Assembly: GCF_000745125.1 (NCBI RefSeq)
Contig: NZ_JQNF01000010.1
Coordinates: 1-64,000 of the forward strand
Source: Carnobacterium jeotgali MS3
GTDB taxonomy: Bacteria > Bacillota > Bacilli > Lactobacillales > Carnobacteriaceae
DNA length: 64,000 nucleotides
Direction: 5' to 3'
Both the position numbers and the translations under genes were made by a program. This document shows, piece after piece, positions 34,189 through 44,150 of this stretch. Each line of letters starts with the position of its first letter. Position 1 is the first letter of the stretch. Below the pieces are notes generated by a model. It was given only the letters and a program-made list of their open reading frames with translations. It was not told the DNA's origin and ran no database searches.

Positions 34189-35646
34189 TTATGGTGTATG
34201 TTTAACAATTAATTGTCTAGCAGCTTTCACTTCATCTAAGCGTCTTACAGAGGTCGTGTATGGAGCATTTAAGACCATCTCTGGTGTTTCTTCTACTTCA
34301 ATTGCTATTTGGATTAAGGCATCTGCAAATGCATCTAGTGTCTCTTTTGTTTCCGTTTCTGTTGGTTCAATCATCAAAGCTTCATCAACAATTAACGGGA
34401 AATAAACCGTTGGTGCATAATAACCAAAATCTAAGATTCTCTTTGCAATGTTCAGTGTTGGAACACCTTGTTTTTTCTGTCTTGAACCGGATAAAACAAA
34501 TTCATGTTTGCTGTATTGGGTATAAGGTGTATCATAATACGGTTCTAGTCGCTTACGTAAGTAATTCGCATGCAGTACGGCGCTTTCAGATACTTGGCGT
34601 AATCCTTTAGGCCCCATTGTTCGTATATATGTATATGCACGAACATTGACCCCAAAGTTTCCATAATATCCTTTTACACGGCCGATAGAATCAGGATAAG
34701 CTGCATTCAAAACATAATGATTTTCTTGTTTTTCAATCCGTGGAATCGGTAAATACGGAATCAAAAACTCCTTGACTCCAACTGGACCAGATCCTGGTCC
34801 TCCGCCACCATGTGGCGTGCTGAATGATTTGTGTAAATTTAAATGAACAATATCAAAACCCATCATTCCGGGAGTTGTTTGACCTAAAATAGCATTCAAG
34901 TTTGCACCATCGTAATAAACTAAGCCACCTGCTTCATGAATAATCTCAGCCATTTCGATAATATCTTTCTCAAAAATACCTAATGTATTTGGATTAGTCA
35001 ACATTAATCCAGCAGTATCCTTCCCAACTTGTTTTTTCAATTCAACTAGATCCACTGTTCCGTTCGGATTAGACGGTATTTCAACTACATCAAATCCAGC
35101 AGCATGAGCACTCGCAGGATTAGTTCCGTGAGCAGAATCAGGAACCAATATCTTCGTTCTAGCAGCTCTATCGCCATTTTTAGTGTGATAAGCTTTTATC
35201 ATCATCAATCCAGTCCATTCTCCTTGAGCACCGGCAGCTGGCTGTAAGGTGATGGCATCCATTCCTGCAATCACTTGTAGATCTTCTTGTAATTCATACA
35301 ATAGTTCAAAAGCTCCCTGAACCGTTTCAACAGGTTGAAACGGATGAATCGCTGCAAACCCGTCATAACGAGCAACATCTTCGTTAATTTTTGGATTGTA
35401 TTTCATCGTGCACGAACCCAATGGATAAAATCCATTATCTACACCAAAATTTTTAGTCGATAACGATGTGTAATGACGCATCAATTGAGGTTCTGATACT
35501 TCTGGCAATTCAGCCGGTTCTTCACGAATCAGGTGTTGTGGAAATTTGGTTGTTAGATCAATTAAAGGAACATCGCTTTCGGGAAGGCTAAAAGCTGAAC
35601 GTCCGGGTTGACTTACTTCAAAAATCAAATCATTGTATTCCGTCAT
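34189..35646 (-). CDS. gcvPB: Glycine decarboxylase subunit 2 (P-protein beta)
   Basis: 485 residues. This is the C-terminal half of the split P-protein of the glycine cleavage system. The PLP lysine lies in [20 protein letters not shown], a strictly conserved site; [11 protein letters not shown] near the start is typical. It pairs with GcvPA, whose gene overlaps it by 4 bases. Together they decarboxylate glycine and load the aminomethyl group on lipoyl-GcvH. Last gene of the gcvT-gcvH-gcvPA-gcvPB operon. Confidence 0.96.
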   Translation of the reverse strand: MTEYNDLIFEVSQPGRSAFSLPESDVPLIDLTTKFPQHLIREEPAELPEVSEPQLMRHYTSLSTKNFGVDNGFYPLGSCTMKYNPKINEDVARYDGFAAIHPFQPVETVQGAFELLYELQEDLQVIAGMDAITLQPAAGAQGEWTGLMMIKAYHTKNGDRAARTKILVPDSAHGTNPASAHAAGFDVVEIPSNPNGTVDLVELKKQVGKDTAGLMLTNPNTLGIFEKDIIEMAEIIHEAGGLVYYDGANLNAILGQTTPGMMGFDIVHLNLHKSFSTPHGGGGPGSGPVGVKEFLIPYLPIPRIEKQENHYVLNAAYPDSIGRVKGYYGNFGVNVRAYTYIRTMGPKGLRQVSESAVLHANYLRKRLEPYYDTPYTQYSKHEFVLSGSRQKKQGVPTLNIAKRILDFGYYAPTVYFPLIVDEALMIEPTETETKETLDAFADALIQIAIEVEETPEMVLNAPYTTSVRRLDEVKAARQLIVKHTP

Positions 35647-36989
35647 TTAGTTATTCCCTCCAGTGCTTCAATAAATTGATCTATTTCTTCTTTTGTTCGT
35701 TGTTCAGTAACCGCGATCAACATTGCATTTTCCATGCCATAATCAAATTCCAAATCGTATCCGCCAATGAAGCCTTTTTGAAGCAGCAGTTGATTAATTT
35801 CTTTAATTGGAGCATTCAGCTGCACGACAAATTCATTGAAATTTGGCGCTTCATTTTTCAATAAGAAGCCTTTATTTTCCATTTGTTTCGCCATATAATC
35901 TGCTTTTTCAATATTCAGCTTGGCCATTTTTTTTATGCCTTCTTTTCCTAAAGCAGACATAAAAACAGCTGATGCTAATGCATTCAACGCTTGATTGGAA
36001 CTCATGTAAGAAGTCGCTTTCTCACGGCGAATGTGCTGTTCTCTTGCTTGGAGAGTTAAAACAAATCCCCGTTTGCCTTCTGAATCGGTTGTTTGACCTA
36101 TAATACGTCCTGGAATTTTACGGATATATTTTTTCTTGACTGCAAAGTAACCACAATGCGGTCCACCAAAATTCATAGCTAATCCCATCGGCTGCATGTC
36201 GCCAACTACAATGTCCGCCCCTAATTTTCCCGGCGATTCTAGCAAAGCTAAAGCTAAAGGATTGGCCATCACGATTAATAAGGCTTTGTGTGCTGTAACC
36301 AGTTCTTTAATTGCTGCTAGATCCTCAACTGAACCAAAAAAATTGGGGTACTGGATGACAACAGCTGCAGTTTCTTTATCTAGTTGTTCTTCCAATAAGG
36401 TTAAATTTGTACTGTCATTCAATAGGTCAATCTCTGTTACTTGATAGTCATTCCCATTGGCAACCGTTTGAAGAACTTGTCTCCCTTGAGGATGAGCGGC
36501 TTTAGAGATAAGAATTTTAGAACGTTTCGTTGCACCAACAGCTAATGTAGCTGCTTCTCCAAGTGCAGTAAACCCATCATATAAAGAAGAATTCGCTGCA
36601 TCCATACCCGTTAATTCACATACCATCGTTTGGAACTCAAACAAAGCCTGCAATTCTCCTTGGCTAGCTTCTGCTTGATAAGGCGTGTACGCTGTGTAAA
36701 ATTCTGAACGAGAAATAACATGATCCACTACGCTTGGAATGTAGTGATCATAAGTTCCAGCTCCTAAAAAAAGCGTATAATCATGAGCAGTAGCATTTTT
36801 GGCTGCTAATCGTCTCATTTTCTTTATTAAAGCTGACTCATGAACAGCTTGTGGAATTGGTAAATCTTCTGTCAATCTAATTTCTGTTGGAATATCCGAA
36901 AATAATTCATCAACTGATGTAATTTCTAAAGCATCTAACATCTTTTTTTGGTCTTGTGCAGTATCCGGAAGGTATCTATATTCGTTCAA
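35643..36989 (-). CDS. gcvPA: Glycine decarboxylase subunit 1 (P-protein alpha)
   Basis: 448 residues from a TTG start, which is the normal length of the family. GAGGAGG, inside the end of gcvH, lies 9 bases before this TTG, giving [18 protein letters not shown]; the longer frame to 37049 would read back through gcvH. Conserved [14 protein letters not shown] and [20 protein letters not shown] are visible. Subunit 1 lacks the PLP lysine but completes the active site with GcvPB. Confidence 0.95.
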   Translation of the reverse strand: MNEYRYLPDTAQDQKKMLDALEITSVDELFSDIPTEIRLTEDLPIPQAVHESALIKKMRRLAAKNATAHDYTLFLGAGTYDHYIPSVVDHVISRSEFYTAYTPYQAEASQGELQALFEFQTMVCELTGMDAANSSLYDGFTALGEAATLAVGATKRSKILISKAAHPQGRQVLQTVANGNDYQVTEIDLLNDSTNLTLLEEQLDKETAAVVIQYPNFFGSVEDLAAIKELVTAHKALLIVMANPLALALLESPGKLGADIVVGDMQPMGLAMNFGGPHCGYFAVKKKYIRKIPGRIIGQTTDSEGKRGFVLTLQAREQHIRREKATSYMSSNQALNALASAVFMSALGKEGIKKMAKLNIEKADYMAKQMENKGFLLKNEAPNFNEFVVQLNAPIKEINQLLLQKGFIGGYDLEFDYGMENAMLIAVTEQRTKEEIDQFIEALEGITK

Positions 36990-36993
36990 TCGC

Positions 36994-37395
36994 TTATGCC
37001 TCCTCTTCAGCTGCCAATTCAGCAACGTAGGCTTGATAGTTTGCTTCACTTAATAATCCTTTTAATTCAATCGGATTTTCTAATTGGATCTCTGCAAACC
37101 ATCCTTCTTCATATGGAGAATCATTGACTAATTCAGGTCCGTCTTCTAATTCTTCATTAACAGCTATAATCAATCCAGTAACTGGCGAAAAAATTTCTGA
37201 AGCTGATTTAATAGATTCAACAGTTCCCATTTCACTACCAACAGAAACCTCTGCATCTATTTCTGGAACTTCTACATATACGATGTCTCCAAGCTGTTCT
37301 ACAGCGTAAGCTGTAATTCCTACACGTACTGTATTTTCTCCTAATGGCAAAATCCATTCATGGTCTTTACTATATAATCTTTCCTCTGTCATCAT
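36994..37395 (-). CDS. gcvH: Glycine cleavage system H protein
   Basis: 133 residues from the ATG 6 bases after AGGAG; a second ATG follows directly and is equally possible. An upstream ATG at 37416 would swallow the ribosome site. The lipoyl domain is complete, with the lipoylated Lys63 in TVESIKSASEIFSPVTG. H protein shuttles the methylamine group between P, T and L proteins. The gene for L protein is not in the operon. Confidence 0.94.
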   Translation of the reverse strand: MMTEERLYSKDHEWILPLGENTVRVGITAYAVEQLGDIVYVEVPEIDAEVSVGSEMGTVESIKSASEIFSPVTGLIIAVNEELEDGPELVNDSPYEEGWFAEIQLENPIELKGLLSEANYQAYVAELAAEEEA

Positions 37396-37430
37396 AAAGC
37401 ACTCCTCATTCTTCATTATTATTTTGGTAG

Positions 37431-38540
37431 TTATTTTTCTCTTTTATAGAATGGCGTTTCTACAATTACGGCGTCTATTAGCTTATTGCGTACTTCAATT
37501 TTTACTTTTGTGTCTACTTCGTTTCCGTTGGTTGACAAAAAGGCTAATGCAATACTGCTGCCTAGTGTTGGAGATTTTGTTCCTGAAGTGATCACACCAA
37601 TTTCAGAACCAGCTTCATCAAGAACCTTGTATCCATGTCGCGCGATTCCTTTTCCAATCAACTCGAGACCTTTTATTTTTTTATCTACTCCACTTTTCAA
37701 TTGAGTTGTTAAAGCAGCTTTTCCGATAAAATCAGCTTCTTTTTTAGTTTTAACGGCAAATCCAATGCCTCCTTGAAGAGGTGAAATAGTGTCTGAAAGT
37801 TCATTTCCATACAATGAAAGACTCGCTTCTAAACGCAATGTATCGCGAGCACCTAATCCACAAGGCTGCAAGCCCTCTTCTAATCCTACTTCAAGCAGCA
37901 AATGCCATAATTTTTCGGTTTCTTTGGCTTCCAAATACACTTCAAAACCATCTTCTCCAGTGTACCCTGTACGAGAAATTAGGACAGGTGACAAGTCGTT
38001 TAATTCAACATGCTGGAAAAAGTGAAACGGTTTGAGTTTACTCAAATCATCATTTGCTAGTTTTTGTAAGATTCTTTCGGCATTTGGGCCTTGGAGAGCT
38101 AGCAATCCAATATCTTCTGATCTATTTTCTAACACAACGTCTCCGGTCAGATGTTTCTCCATCCACTGAAAGACTTTGTCACTATTTGATGCATTAGGTG
38201 TAACTAAATACCCTTCTTCATCTAGTTTAAAGATAATCAAGTCATCAATTGTACCGCCATGTTCATTCACGATAGCATTGTATTGCGCTTGACCAATTTT
38301 TATTTTCGACACATCATTCGTCAATAAATAATTTAAAAATACTCCGGCATCTTTTCCTTTTACAAGAATCTCTCCCATGTGGGAAACATCAAATAATCCA
38401 GCATATGTACGGACACTTTTATGCTCATCTGCTATACCTGAAAATTGAACAGGTAAAGCCCAACCTCCAAAATCCATTAATTTAACATTTTTTTCTTTAT
38501 AATAGTTGAATAAAGGTGTTTTTTTTAATTCTTTTTCCAT
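37431..38540 (-). CDS. gcvT: Aminomethyltransferase, glycine cleavage T protein
   Basis: 369 residues. It transfers the methylene group from lipoyl-GcvH to tetrahydrofolate, releasing ammonia. Conserved N-terminal KKTPLFNYYKEKNVKLMDFGGWALPVQF, folate site VSHMGEILVKG, and SRTGYTGEDGFEVY with GARDTLRLEAS are all visible. First gene of the gcv operon. The 270-base gap upstream shows no glycine riboswitch, only a 12-bp palindrome GTTAAATTTAAC at 38614-38625. Confidence 0.95.
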   Translation of the reverse strand: MEKELKKTPLFNYYKEKNVKLMDFGGWALPVQFSGIADEHKSVRTYAGLFDVSHMGEILVKGKDAGVFLNYLLTNDVSKIKIGQAQYNAIVNEHGGTIDDLIIFKLDEEGYLVTPNASNSDKVFQWMEKHLTGDVVLENRSEDIGLLALQGPNAERILQKLANDDLSKLKPFHFFQHVELNDLSPVLISRTGYTGEDGFEVYLEAKETEKLWHLLLEVGLEEGLQPCGLGARDTLRLEASLSLYGNELSDTISPLQGGIGFAVKTKKEADFIGKAALTTQLKSGVDKKIKGLELIGKGIARHGYKVLDEAGSEIGVITSGTKSPTLGSSIALAFLSTNGNEVDTKVKIEVRNKLIDAVIVETPFYKREK

Positions 38541-38744
38541 CTTATATCCCCCATTCTTTCATGATAGGCAGCAAATAAAATTGTTGTTGTTCTTTTTTTA
38601 GTTTACCTTGTAAGTTAAATTTAACATTTTACCTTACTCTTTCATAGACTAACATTTGCTTTGATAAAAAAATAAGTGTCTGTTATTTTTTTCCTACTAA
38701 GGCATAATGATTGCTTTTTAAGGCTTTTTCTTTTAAGATTTTTA

Positions 38745-38773
38745 TTGAAAACGTTTGCGTTTACTGGTATATT
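38745..38773 (+). promoter_or_regulatory. Promoter of Spx-like gene with overlapping cre-like site
   Basis: TTGAAA (38745-38750), 17 bases, TATATT (38768-38773). The 14-mer TGAAAACGTTTGCG (38746-38759) matches the CcpA cre consensus TGAAAACGTTTTCA at 12 positions and overlaps the -35, suggesting catabolite repression. Confidence 0.5.
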
Positions 38774-38811
38774 ATACTACTATTCATAGAACTTGATAAG
38801 GAGGGTTTCAC

Positions 38812-39216
38812 ATGATTACGTTATATTCATCTGCTAGTTGTACTTCTTGTCGCAAAGCCCGTTCCTGGTTAGTAGAACATGACATTCCATTCACTGAAAA
38901 GAACGTGTTTACTGAAAAAATAACCGACCAAGAATTGAAATCAATTTTGCAACTGACGGAAAACGGAACAATTGAACTCATCTCACAACGCTCACAAGCT
39001 TTTAGAGAACTAAATGTGGATATAGACGATATGCCTTTAGGAAAAGTATTGAAACTGATTCAGCAACATCCCGGAATTATGCGTCGCCCTATCCTTGTGG
39101 ATGATAAGAGGTTGTTAGTTGGTTATAATGAAGAGGACATCCGCTGCTTTTTACCGCGAGATATCCGCAAACTAGAACTTTCCAAATTACACGATCAATT
39201 ACCAGTCAACTTCTAA
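38812..39216 (+). CDS. Spx/ArsC-family regulatory protein
   Basis: 134 residues. The redox switch CTSC occupies residues 10-13 and RRPILVDDKRLLVGYNEEDIR is the second Spx hallmark. Spx proteins bind the RNA polymerase alpha subunit C-terminal domain and redirect transcription under disulfide stress. Many Lactobacillales carry several Spx paralogs, so this may be Spx itself or a paralog. GGAGGG precedes the ATG. Confidence 0.88.
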   Translation: MITLYSSASCTSCRKARSWLVEHDIPFTEKNVFTEKITDQELKSILQLTENGTIELISQRSQAFRELNVDIDDMPLGKVLKLIQQHPGIMRRPILVDDKRLLVGYNEEDIRCFLPRDIRKLELSKLHDQLPVNF

Positions 39217-39248
39217 TGATAAAAAAATTCGTAGTTGTTATTATACGT

Positions 39249-39293
39249 AAAAAGACTTCTCTCCACTGAGTAAAATGGAGAGAAGTCTTTTTA
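39249..39293. terminator. Bidirectional terminator
   Basis: Stem AAAAAGACTTCTCTCCA / TGGAGAGAAGTCTTTTT between the Spx-like gene and the converging flavoprotein gene. Confidence 0.9.
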
Positions 39294-39296
39294 GCC

Positions 39297-40619
39297 TCAC
39301 AAATCAAATAAAGTATTAAATATTTCTGACATAACAGGATGAGTGATAACTTGGTCTCTCAGATACGTATATGGAATTTGATTATCCATTGCCATCTTAA
39401 CTTGATTGACCAATTCATGTGCTTGGTCCCCAAAAAGAGTCACGCCTAAGATTTCATTTGTCTCTTTGTTGACGACTGCTTTGTACAAACCTCTTGTATC
39501 GTTAATAACATCTGAGCGGGTCGTTCCACTGACTAGAGCCGTATTCGTTATCACTTGATATCCTTGCTCTTTTGCTTCTGATTCGGTTAAACCCACGCGA
39601 GCAAATGCTGGCTCAATAAAAATCGAATAAGGTACATGTTGGCGCTCTGAACGCCTGCGATTCCTTTTACCCAATACATAATCAGCAATTAATTTCGCAT
39701 CATTAATTGTAATATACGTAAATTGATAGCCTCCTCTAACATCTCCTAAGGCAAAGACATGTTCAACTGCGGTTTCTAAAAAGTCGTTTACTTCGACTCC
39801 GCCTGTTTCATCCACCACAATACCCGTACTCTCTAAATTCAAGTTTTTAGTATTGGGTTTGCGTCCGGTAGCGACCAAAACTGCATCGAATAAAAATTCC
39901 TTATGGTCTTCAGTTTCAAGTTTAACTAGTTCTTTTTCGTTTGAAACTTTATTTATTCTTGCATTCAGCTGGATTGTTATTTTTTTATCTTCCAGAACTT
40001 TTTGAACGGTTTGTGCTACCTCGGGTTCTTCTTTTGGCATAAACTGATCACCTGTCTCAAAAAGAGTCACTTTCGATCCAAACATAGCATAAATCGAAGC
40101 AAATTCTAACCCAATATTTCCTGCTCCAATAATGCCCAATGTCTTAGGTATTTTGGGCAATGATTGAAGTTCAGTGCTGTTGTAGACATTTTTTGTGTCT
40201 GTTAACCCTTCAATAGGTGGATAGTAACTGTCTGATCCAGTATCAATAAAGATATATTCCGCTTCAAGTTCTTCCAATTTTTTGCCTAGATCAACTGTTA
40301 TCACATGATTGGATTTGAATGAACCCATTCCGGTATATAAATCGACCCATTCGTTATTCTGCATGCTAGTAAACTCAGTGTTTCGATTTCTTTTAGTAAC
40401 GTCGTTTTTACGTTTTAATGCTTCTGCATAGCCTTTTTCTTCACGAGCATCGTGTTCTAAAATTTTGGTAGGGATACAACCAATATTTACACAAGATCCG
40501 CCATACATCAACTCATTTTTTTCAATCAAAGCTACTTTCCATTCATTCGCTGTCAACTTAGTTGCTAAGGTACGAGCACCTTGGCCAAATCCAATAATAA
40601 TCGCATCATACTTTTTCAA
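39297..40619 (-). CDS. Pyridine nucleotide-disulfide oxidoreductase (RclA/Har/mercuric reductase-like)
   Basis: 440 residues, TTG start. FAD motif IIIGFGQGARTLA, redox-active CVNIGC (about residues 43-48), NAD(P) motif LGIIGAGNIGLEFASIYAMFG, and the second FAD site FALGDVRGG are all present; the C-terminal dimerisation domain is complete. The family includes RclA and the hypothiocyanous-acid reductase of streptococci, which defend against oxidants. No lipoyl-dehydrogenase partner genes are nearby. Adjacent placement to an Spx-like gene fits a redox stress role, but this is inference. Confidence 0.8.
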   Translation of the reverse strand: MKKYDAIIIGFGQGARTLATKLTANEWKVALIEKNELMYGGSCVNIGCIPTKILEHDAREEKGYAEALKRKNDVTKRNRNTEFTSMQNNEWVDLYTGMGSFKSNHVITVDLGKKLEELEAEYIFIDTGSDSYYPPIEGLTDTKNVYNSTELQSLPKIPKTLGIIGAGNIGLEFASIYAMFGSKVTLFETGDQFMPKEEPEVAQTVQKVLEDKKITIQLNARINKVSNEKELVKLETEDHKEFLFDAVLVATGRKPNTKNLNLESTGIVVDETGGVEVNDFLETAVEHVFALGDVRGGYQFTYITINDAKLIADYVLGKRNRRRSERQHVPYSIFIEPAFARVGLTESEAKEQGYQVITNTALVSGTTRSDVINDTRGLYKAVVNKETNEILGVTLFGDQAHELVNQVKMAMDNQIPYTYLRDQVITHPVMSEIFNTLFDL

Positions 40620-40789
40620 AATAACACCGTTCCCTTCTAAGATTATTTGTATTCGTTTTCTTAATCCGACTTTAGTATAGCATTTGAATACTCTATTAAA
40701 GAATAATCAGCTCACAAGATTTCAACATATAACCTATAATATAAAATCACATTAAAGAGTTTTGATTTACTCTGTTTATTAATTTGTTT

Positions 40790-40818
40790 TTGTAAACGTT
40801 GGTTATAAATGGTATTCT
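40790..40818 (+). promoter_or_regulatory. Promoter of rpiR-type regulator with cre-like site
   Basis: TTGTAA (40790-40795), 17 bases, extended -10 TGGTATTCT (hexamer 40813-40818). TGTAAACGTTGGTT (40791-40804) resembles the first two thirds of a CcpA cre site. Confidence 0.45.
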
Positions 40819-40853
40819 TATAAAAAAGTACATAGAGGTAGGTTATCTTATTT

Positions 40854-41660
40854 ATGACAAACAATCTTGATCTTTCTAATCGAATTAACCAAAATTATTC
40901 CCTCTTATCAAAAAAAGAAAAGCAGGTAGCTGCATTTATACTTGAACATAAAAAAGACATTGAATCATGGAACATTAAAGATCTTTCACGTTTAACTGAG
41001 ACTTCAAATGCTACTATTTCACGTTTTTGTGCGAAATTAAGTTATCGGAATTTCAATGAATTTAAAACATTTGTAACTCAAGAACTAAGCGGCAATCCTA
41101 CCCCTTTGCAAGTACCCGTCAAAATTGCTAGCTACTATACACAATTGATTCATTCAGCATCTCAATTAATTGAAACAAAACAGATCAATGATTTTGTGGA
41201 AGCTATTCATCTTTCCAATAAAATTTTAATTTGCGGCGTTGGCAATTCTGGATTAAGTGCTATGGAATTGAAATATCGTTTAGTCAGAATGGGATTGATT
41301 GTTGACGTAGTAACCGATCCGCATATGATGTTAATGGATGCCGTGTTATTAAAAAAATACGATTTAATGATCGCTATTTCTAATTATGGGCAAACGCAAG
41401 CTGTCATTGATGCCTGTACGATAGCAAAAAAAGAGGACGCGACTGTTTTTGTCATTACCAATCAAAATCACACACCTTTAACAAAAATTGCCGATCAAGT
41501 ACTATTTGCTTCTGGTAGAACATCTATTCCAGATGAACAATTTATCAATAGTCAATTGCCAATCCACTTTATTTTAGACGTATTGTGCTACGTTTTATTA
41601 GAAAATAAGTCTTATAAAGAGAACAGAAGAAAAACTTTAACTGCGATAGATTTGAATTAA
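40854..41660 (+). CDS. MurR/RpiR-family transcriptional regulator
   Basis: 268 residues. The N-terminal HTH_6 domain (LSKKEKQVAAFILEHKKDIESWNIKDLSRLTETSNATISRFCAKL) binds DNA; the C-terminal SIS domain (about 105-235, ILICGVGNSGLSAMELKYRL) senses a phosphosugar. It converges on nanE and the PTS gene, which it most likely controls, with ManNAc-6-P or GlcNAc-6-P as the probable ligand. A large terminator separates the two transcription units. Confidence 0.9.
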   Translation: MTNNLDLSNRINQNYSLLSKKEKQVAAFILEHKKDIESWNIKDLSRLTETSNATISRFCAKLSYRNFNEFKTFVTQELSGNPTPLQVPVKIASYYTQLIHSASQLIETKQINDFVEAIHLSNKILICGVGNSGLSAMELKYRLVRMGLIVDVVTDPHMMLMDAVLLKKYDLMIAISNYGQTQAVIDACTIAKKEDATVFVITNQNHTPLTKIADQVLFASGRTSIPDEQFINSQLPIHFILDVLCYVLLENKSYKENRRKTLTAIDLN

Positions 41661-41670
41661 AGTGAAATAA

Positions 41671-41732
41671 AAAAAAAACAAAAAAGCTAGTAAAAAGTGG
41701 CCTAAAACCACTCTTTACTAGCTTTTTATTTT
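41671..41732. terminator. Bidirectional terminator between rpiR-type gene and nanE
   Basis: Stem AAAAAGCTAGTAAAAAGTGG / CCACTCTTTACTAGCTTTTT with T-runs on both sides. Confidence 0.9.
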
Positions 41733-41738
41733 CACTTG

Positions 41739-42431
41739 TTAATTTACTTCTTTCATTTTCCCAACAAACTCAGCAGTTATTAATTGAGGCCGAGTAATAG
41801 CACTTCCCACTACAATTGAATGCACTCCAAGTTCTTTACATCTTTTCGCTTTCTCAGGTGTATCAATGTGACCTTCAACAATAACAGGAACGTTGACAGT
41901 CTCTAAAATGATTTTCAAACGTTCAAAATCGTTGTCTGCAATATTTTGGCCTTCAGATTTTTTTGTGTATCCCATTAAAGTAGTAGAAACACAGTCAAAA
42001 CCAATTTTCTCTGCTTCAATTACTTCTTCTACAGTTGATGCATCAGCCATTAGTAAGATGGAAGGATATTTAGAACGAATCGCTTGAACAAATGACTCCA
42101 AGGTTTCCCCATTTGGTCTAATGCGGTCAGTAGCATCTAGAGCAATCATATCACATTTAGACTTAGCCAACTCATCAATTTCTTTCATCGTTGCCGTAAT
42201 AAAGACTGCTGAATCTTCATAGTCTCTTTTAACGATTCCAATAACCGGCAAGTCTGTATTTTTTTTGATTTCAATGATATCTTCTTTAGAATTTGACCGA
42301 ATCCCTTTTGCTCCACCCTCTTCAGCGGCAACAGCCATTCTTCCCATAATATATGAACTGTGTAATGGTTCATTGTCTAAAGCTTGACATGAAACAACTA
42401 ATTCTGATTTTATTTTATCCAACATATTCAT
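41739..42431 (-). CDS. nanE: N-acetylmannosamine-6-phosphate 2-epimerase
   Basis: 230 residues. A TIM-barrel enzyme converting ManNAc-6-P to GlcNAc-6-P. Family motifs are VSCQALDNEPLHSS, GGAKGIRSNS, PVIGIVKRDY, IALDATDRIRP and VEGHIDTPEKAK. It lies 2 bases downstream of the PTS gene, so the two are co-transcribed. No nanA (sialic acid lyase) or nanK is present, so the substrate is probably ManNAc taken up and phosphorylated by the PTS rather than sialic acid. Confidence 0.95.
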   Translation of the reverse strand: MNMLDKIKSELVVSCQALDNEPLHSSYIMGRMAVAAEEGGAKGIRSNSKEDIIEIKKNTDLPVIGIVKRDYEDSAVFITATMKEIDELAKSKCDMIALDATDRIRPNGETLESFVQAIRSKYPSILLMADASTVEEVIEAEKIGFDCVSTTLMGYTKKSEGQNIADNDFERLKIILETVNVPVIVEGHIDTPEKAKRCKELGVHSIVVGSAITRPQLITAEFVGKMKEVN

Positions 42432-42433
42432 TT

Positions 42434-43972
42434 TTATTCGTCTCCTAACAATTCTTCAATCTCATTTTTAATAACAGACACTTGCGGTCCATAAACAACT
42501 TGGATTCCATTTCCTCTTTTGATTAGTCCTTGACTGCCCGTTTCTTTTAATAGTTCTTCATTGACTAAAGTCTCGTCTTTAACGGTGACACGTAGTCTAG
42601 TAGCACAATTGTCAACATCCACTAAATTGTCTGCTCCGCCTAGACCATTAACAACATCTAGTGCACGGCCTTCTACTTTTGCTTTGTTCCCAGCAACTTC
42701 TATTTTATCCGTTCTACCTGGCGTTTGGAAGTTGAATTTTGTAATTAGGAACATGAATGTGAAGTAATACAAGAAGAACCAGACTACTCCTATTACTAAT
42801 ACCATTATCCAATTTGTGCGTTCATTTCCTTGCAAAACCCCGAATAGAATAAAGTCTATAAATCCACCAGAGAAGGTTTGGCCAATTGTTATCTCAAAGA
42901 TATGTGCTAACATAAATGCAAGTCCATCAAAAACAGCATGTACTACATATAATGCCGGTGCTATGAATAAGAATGAAAATTCTAGCGGTTCTGTAATCCC
43001 TGTTAAGAAGGATGTTAAGGCTGCGGACAACATCAACCCGCCAACAACTTTTTTATTTTCCGGTTTTGCTGTTTTATAGATTGCAAATGCAGCTCCAACT
43101 AAACCAAACATCATTGTAATGAAACGTCCTGACATGAAACGTGCTGTTCCACCGAAGAACTCTTGTGTTGCTGGATCAGCTAATTGAGCAAAGAAAATAT
43201 TTTGTGTTCCTTGAACAAGTTCTCCACCGACTTCCAATGTTCCTCCAACAGCCGTTTGCCAAAAAGGAAGATAGAAAATGTGGTGCAATCCAACTGGTCC
43301 CAGCATACGTAAGATAAATCCGTATAAGAATGTTCCTAAGTAGCCAGTAGCATTAACTACATCGCCTACGTTAGTAATAAGACCTTGGAATACTGGCCAT
43401 ACAAAATACATAATAGCTCCTAAAATAATGGCTGAAAAAGACGTGATGATTGGAACAAAACGTGAACCACCAAAGAATCCAAGATAGGTTGGCAATTCAA
43501 TTTTATTAAAGCGATTGTGTAAATAACTGGCTAAAATCCCAACTATGATCCCTCCAAAGACTCCTGTTTCAAGTGTTTGAATACCTAATGTACTTCCTTG
43601 ACCAACTGCAGCAAGGTTATCCACAGCTAATTTTCCATTAATAGTCAATATCGCATTAATACTTGAATGCATAACCAAGTAACCGATCAAAGCAGCTAAA
43701 GCAGCTGTCCCTTTATCTGATCTTGCTAATCCAATAGCTACTCCCACTGCAAAAATTACAGGTAAATTACTAAAGACGATATTTCCTGCACTACTCATAA
43801 TCGTAAAGATAGCTTGTAACCACGCAACATCCAAAATAGGATAAGCGCTTACTGTATTAGGATTAGATAACGATCCTCCAATTCCTAAAAGTAATCCAGC
43901 AGCAGGTAAAATTGCGATTGGCAACATGAACGACTTACCAAATTGTTGAGCTTTCTCAAAAAACGTTTTCAT
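42434..43972 (-). CDS. PTS EIICB permease, glucose/N-acetylhexosamine superfamily
   Basis: 512 residues. The EIIC domain (1 to about 410, about ten hydrophobic segments) has family signatures GLHHIFYLPFW, MSGRFITMMFGL and LTSFLTGITEPLEF. A C-terminal EIIB domain (about 433-512) carries the phosphocysteine in VDVDNCATRLRVTV. No EIIA domain is attached, so a shared EIIA must serve it. First gene of the nanE operon, suggesting N-acetylmannosamine as substrate, with GlcNAc or maltose types as alternatives. Confidence 0.9.
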   Translation of the reverse strand: MKTFFEKAQQFGKSFMLPIAILPAAGLLLGIGGSLSNPNTVSAYPILDVAWLQAIFTIMSSAGNIVFSNLPVIFAVGVAIGLARSDKGTAALAALIGYLVMHSSINAILTINGKLAVDNLAAVGQGSTLGIQTLETGVFGGIIVGILASYLHNRFNKIELPTYLGFFGGSRFVPIITSFSAIILGAIMYFVWPVFQGLITNVGDVVNATGYLGTFLYGFILRMLGPVGLHHIFYLPFWQTAVGGTLEVGGELVQGTQNIFFAQLADPATQEFFGGTARFMSGRFITMMFGLVGAAFAIYKTAKPENKKVVGGLMLSAALTSFLTGITEPLEFSFLFIAPALYVVHAVFDGLAFMLAHIFEITIGQTFSGGFIDFILFGVLQGNERTNWIMVLVIGVVWFFLYYFTFMFLITKFNFQTPGRTDKIEVAGNKAKVEGRALDVVNGLGGADNLVDVDNCATRLRVTVKDETLVNEELLKETGSQGLIKRGNGIQVVYGPQVSVIKNEIEELLGDE

Positions 43973-44010
43973 TTCTTCACTCTCCTCTTTCTTTTTCTTA
44001 TTTGATATTC

Positions 44011-44087
44011 ATTCTATATCATGAAAATGTTTTCGTCAAGGTAATAATTAAGGAAATATTTTCATTAAAGTAGAAGGCTACTTTAAT
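44011..44087 (-). promoter_or_regulatory. Promoter, cre-like site and operator dyad of PTS-nanE operon
   Basis: Minus-strand -35 TTGACG (44034-44039), 17 bases, -10 TAGAAT (44011-44016). TGAAAATGTTTTCG (44022-44035) matches the cre consensus at 12 of 14 and lies over the spacer. Upstream, a perfect 10-bp dyad ATTAAAGTAG-N4-CTACTTTAAT (44064-44087) is a plausible site for the RpiR-type regulator. Confidence 0.6.
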
Positions 44088-44101
44088 TGCCAAATCAAAA
44101 C

Positions 44102-44147
44102 AAAAAAGTTGAACGTTTTCAGATTCTGAGAACGTTCAACTTTTTTT
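44102..44147 (-). terminator. Terminator of YrhK-like gene
   Basis: Stem AAAAAGTTGAACGTTTTCAG / CTGAGAACGTTCAACTTTTT immediately after the minus-strand stop. Confidence 0.85.
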
Positions 44148-44150
44148 GTT

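Noticed and set aside
38541-38811. Glycine riboswitch ahead of gcvT
   Set aside because: No GGAGAG/ACCGA-type aptamer halves are seen on the minus strand; only AT-rich sequence and a short palindrome.
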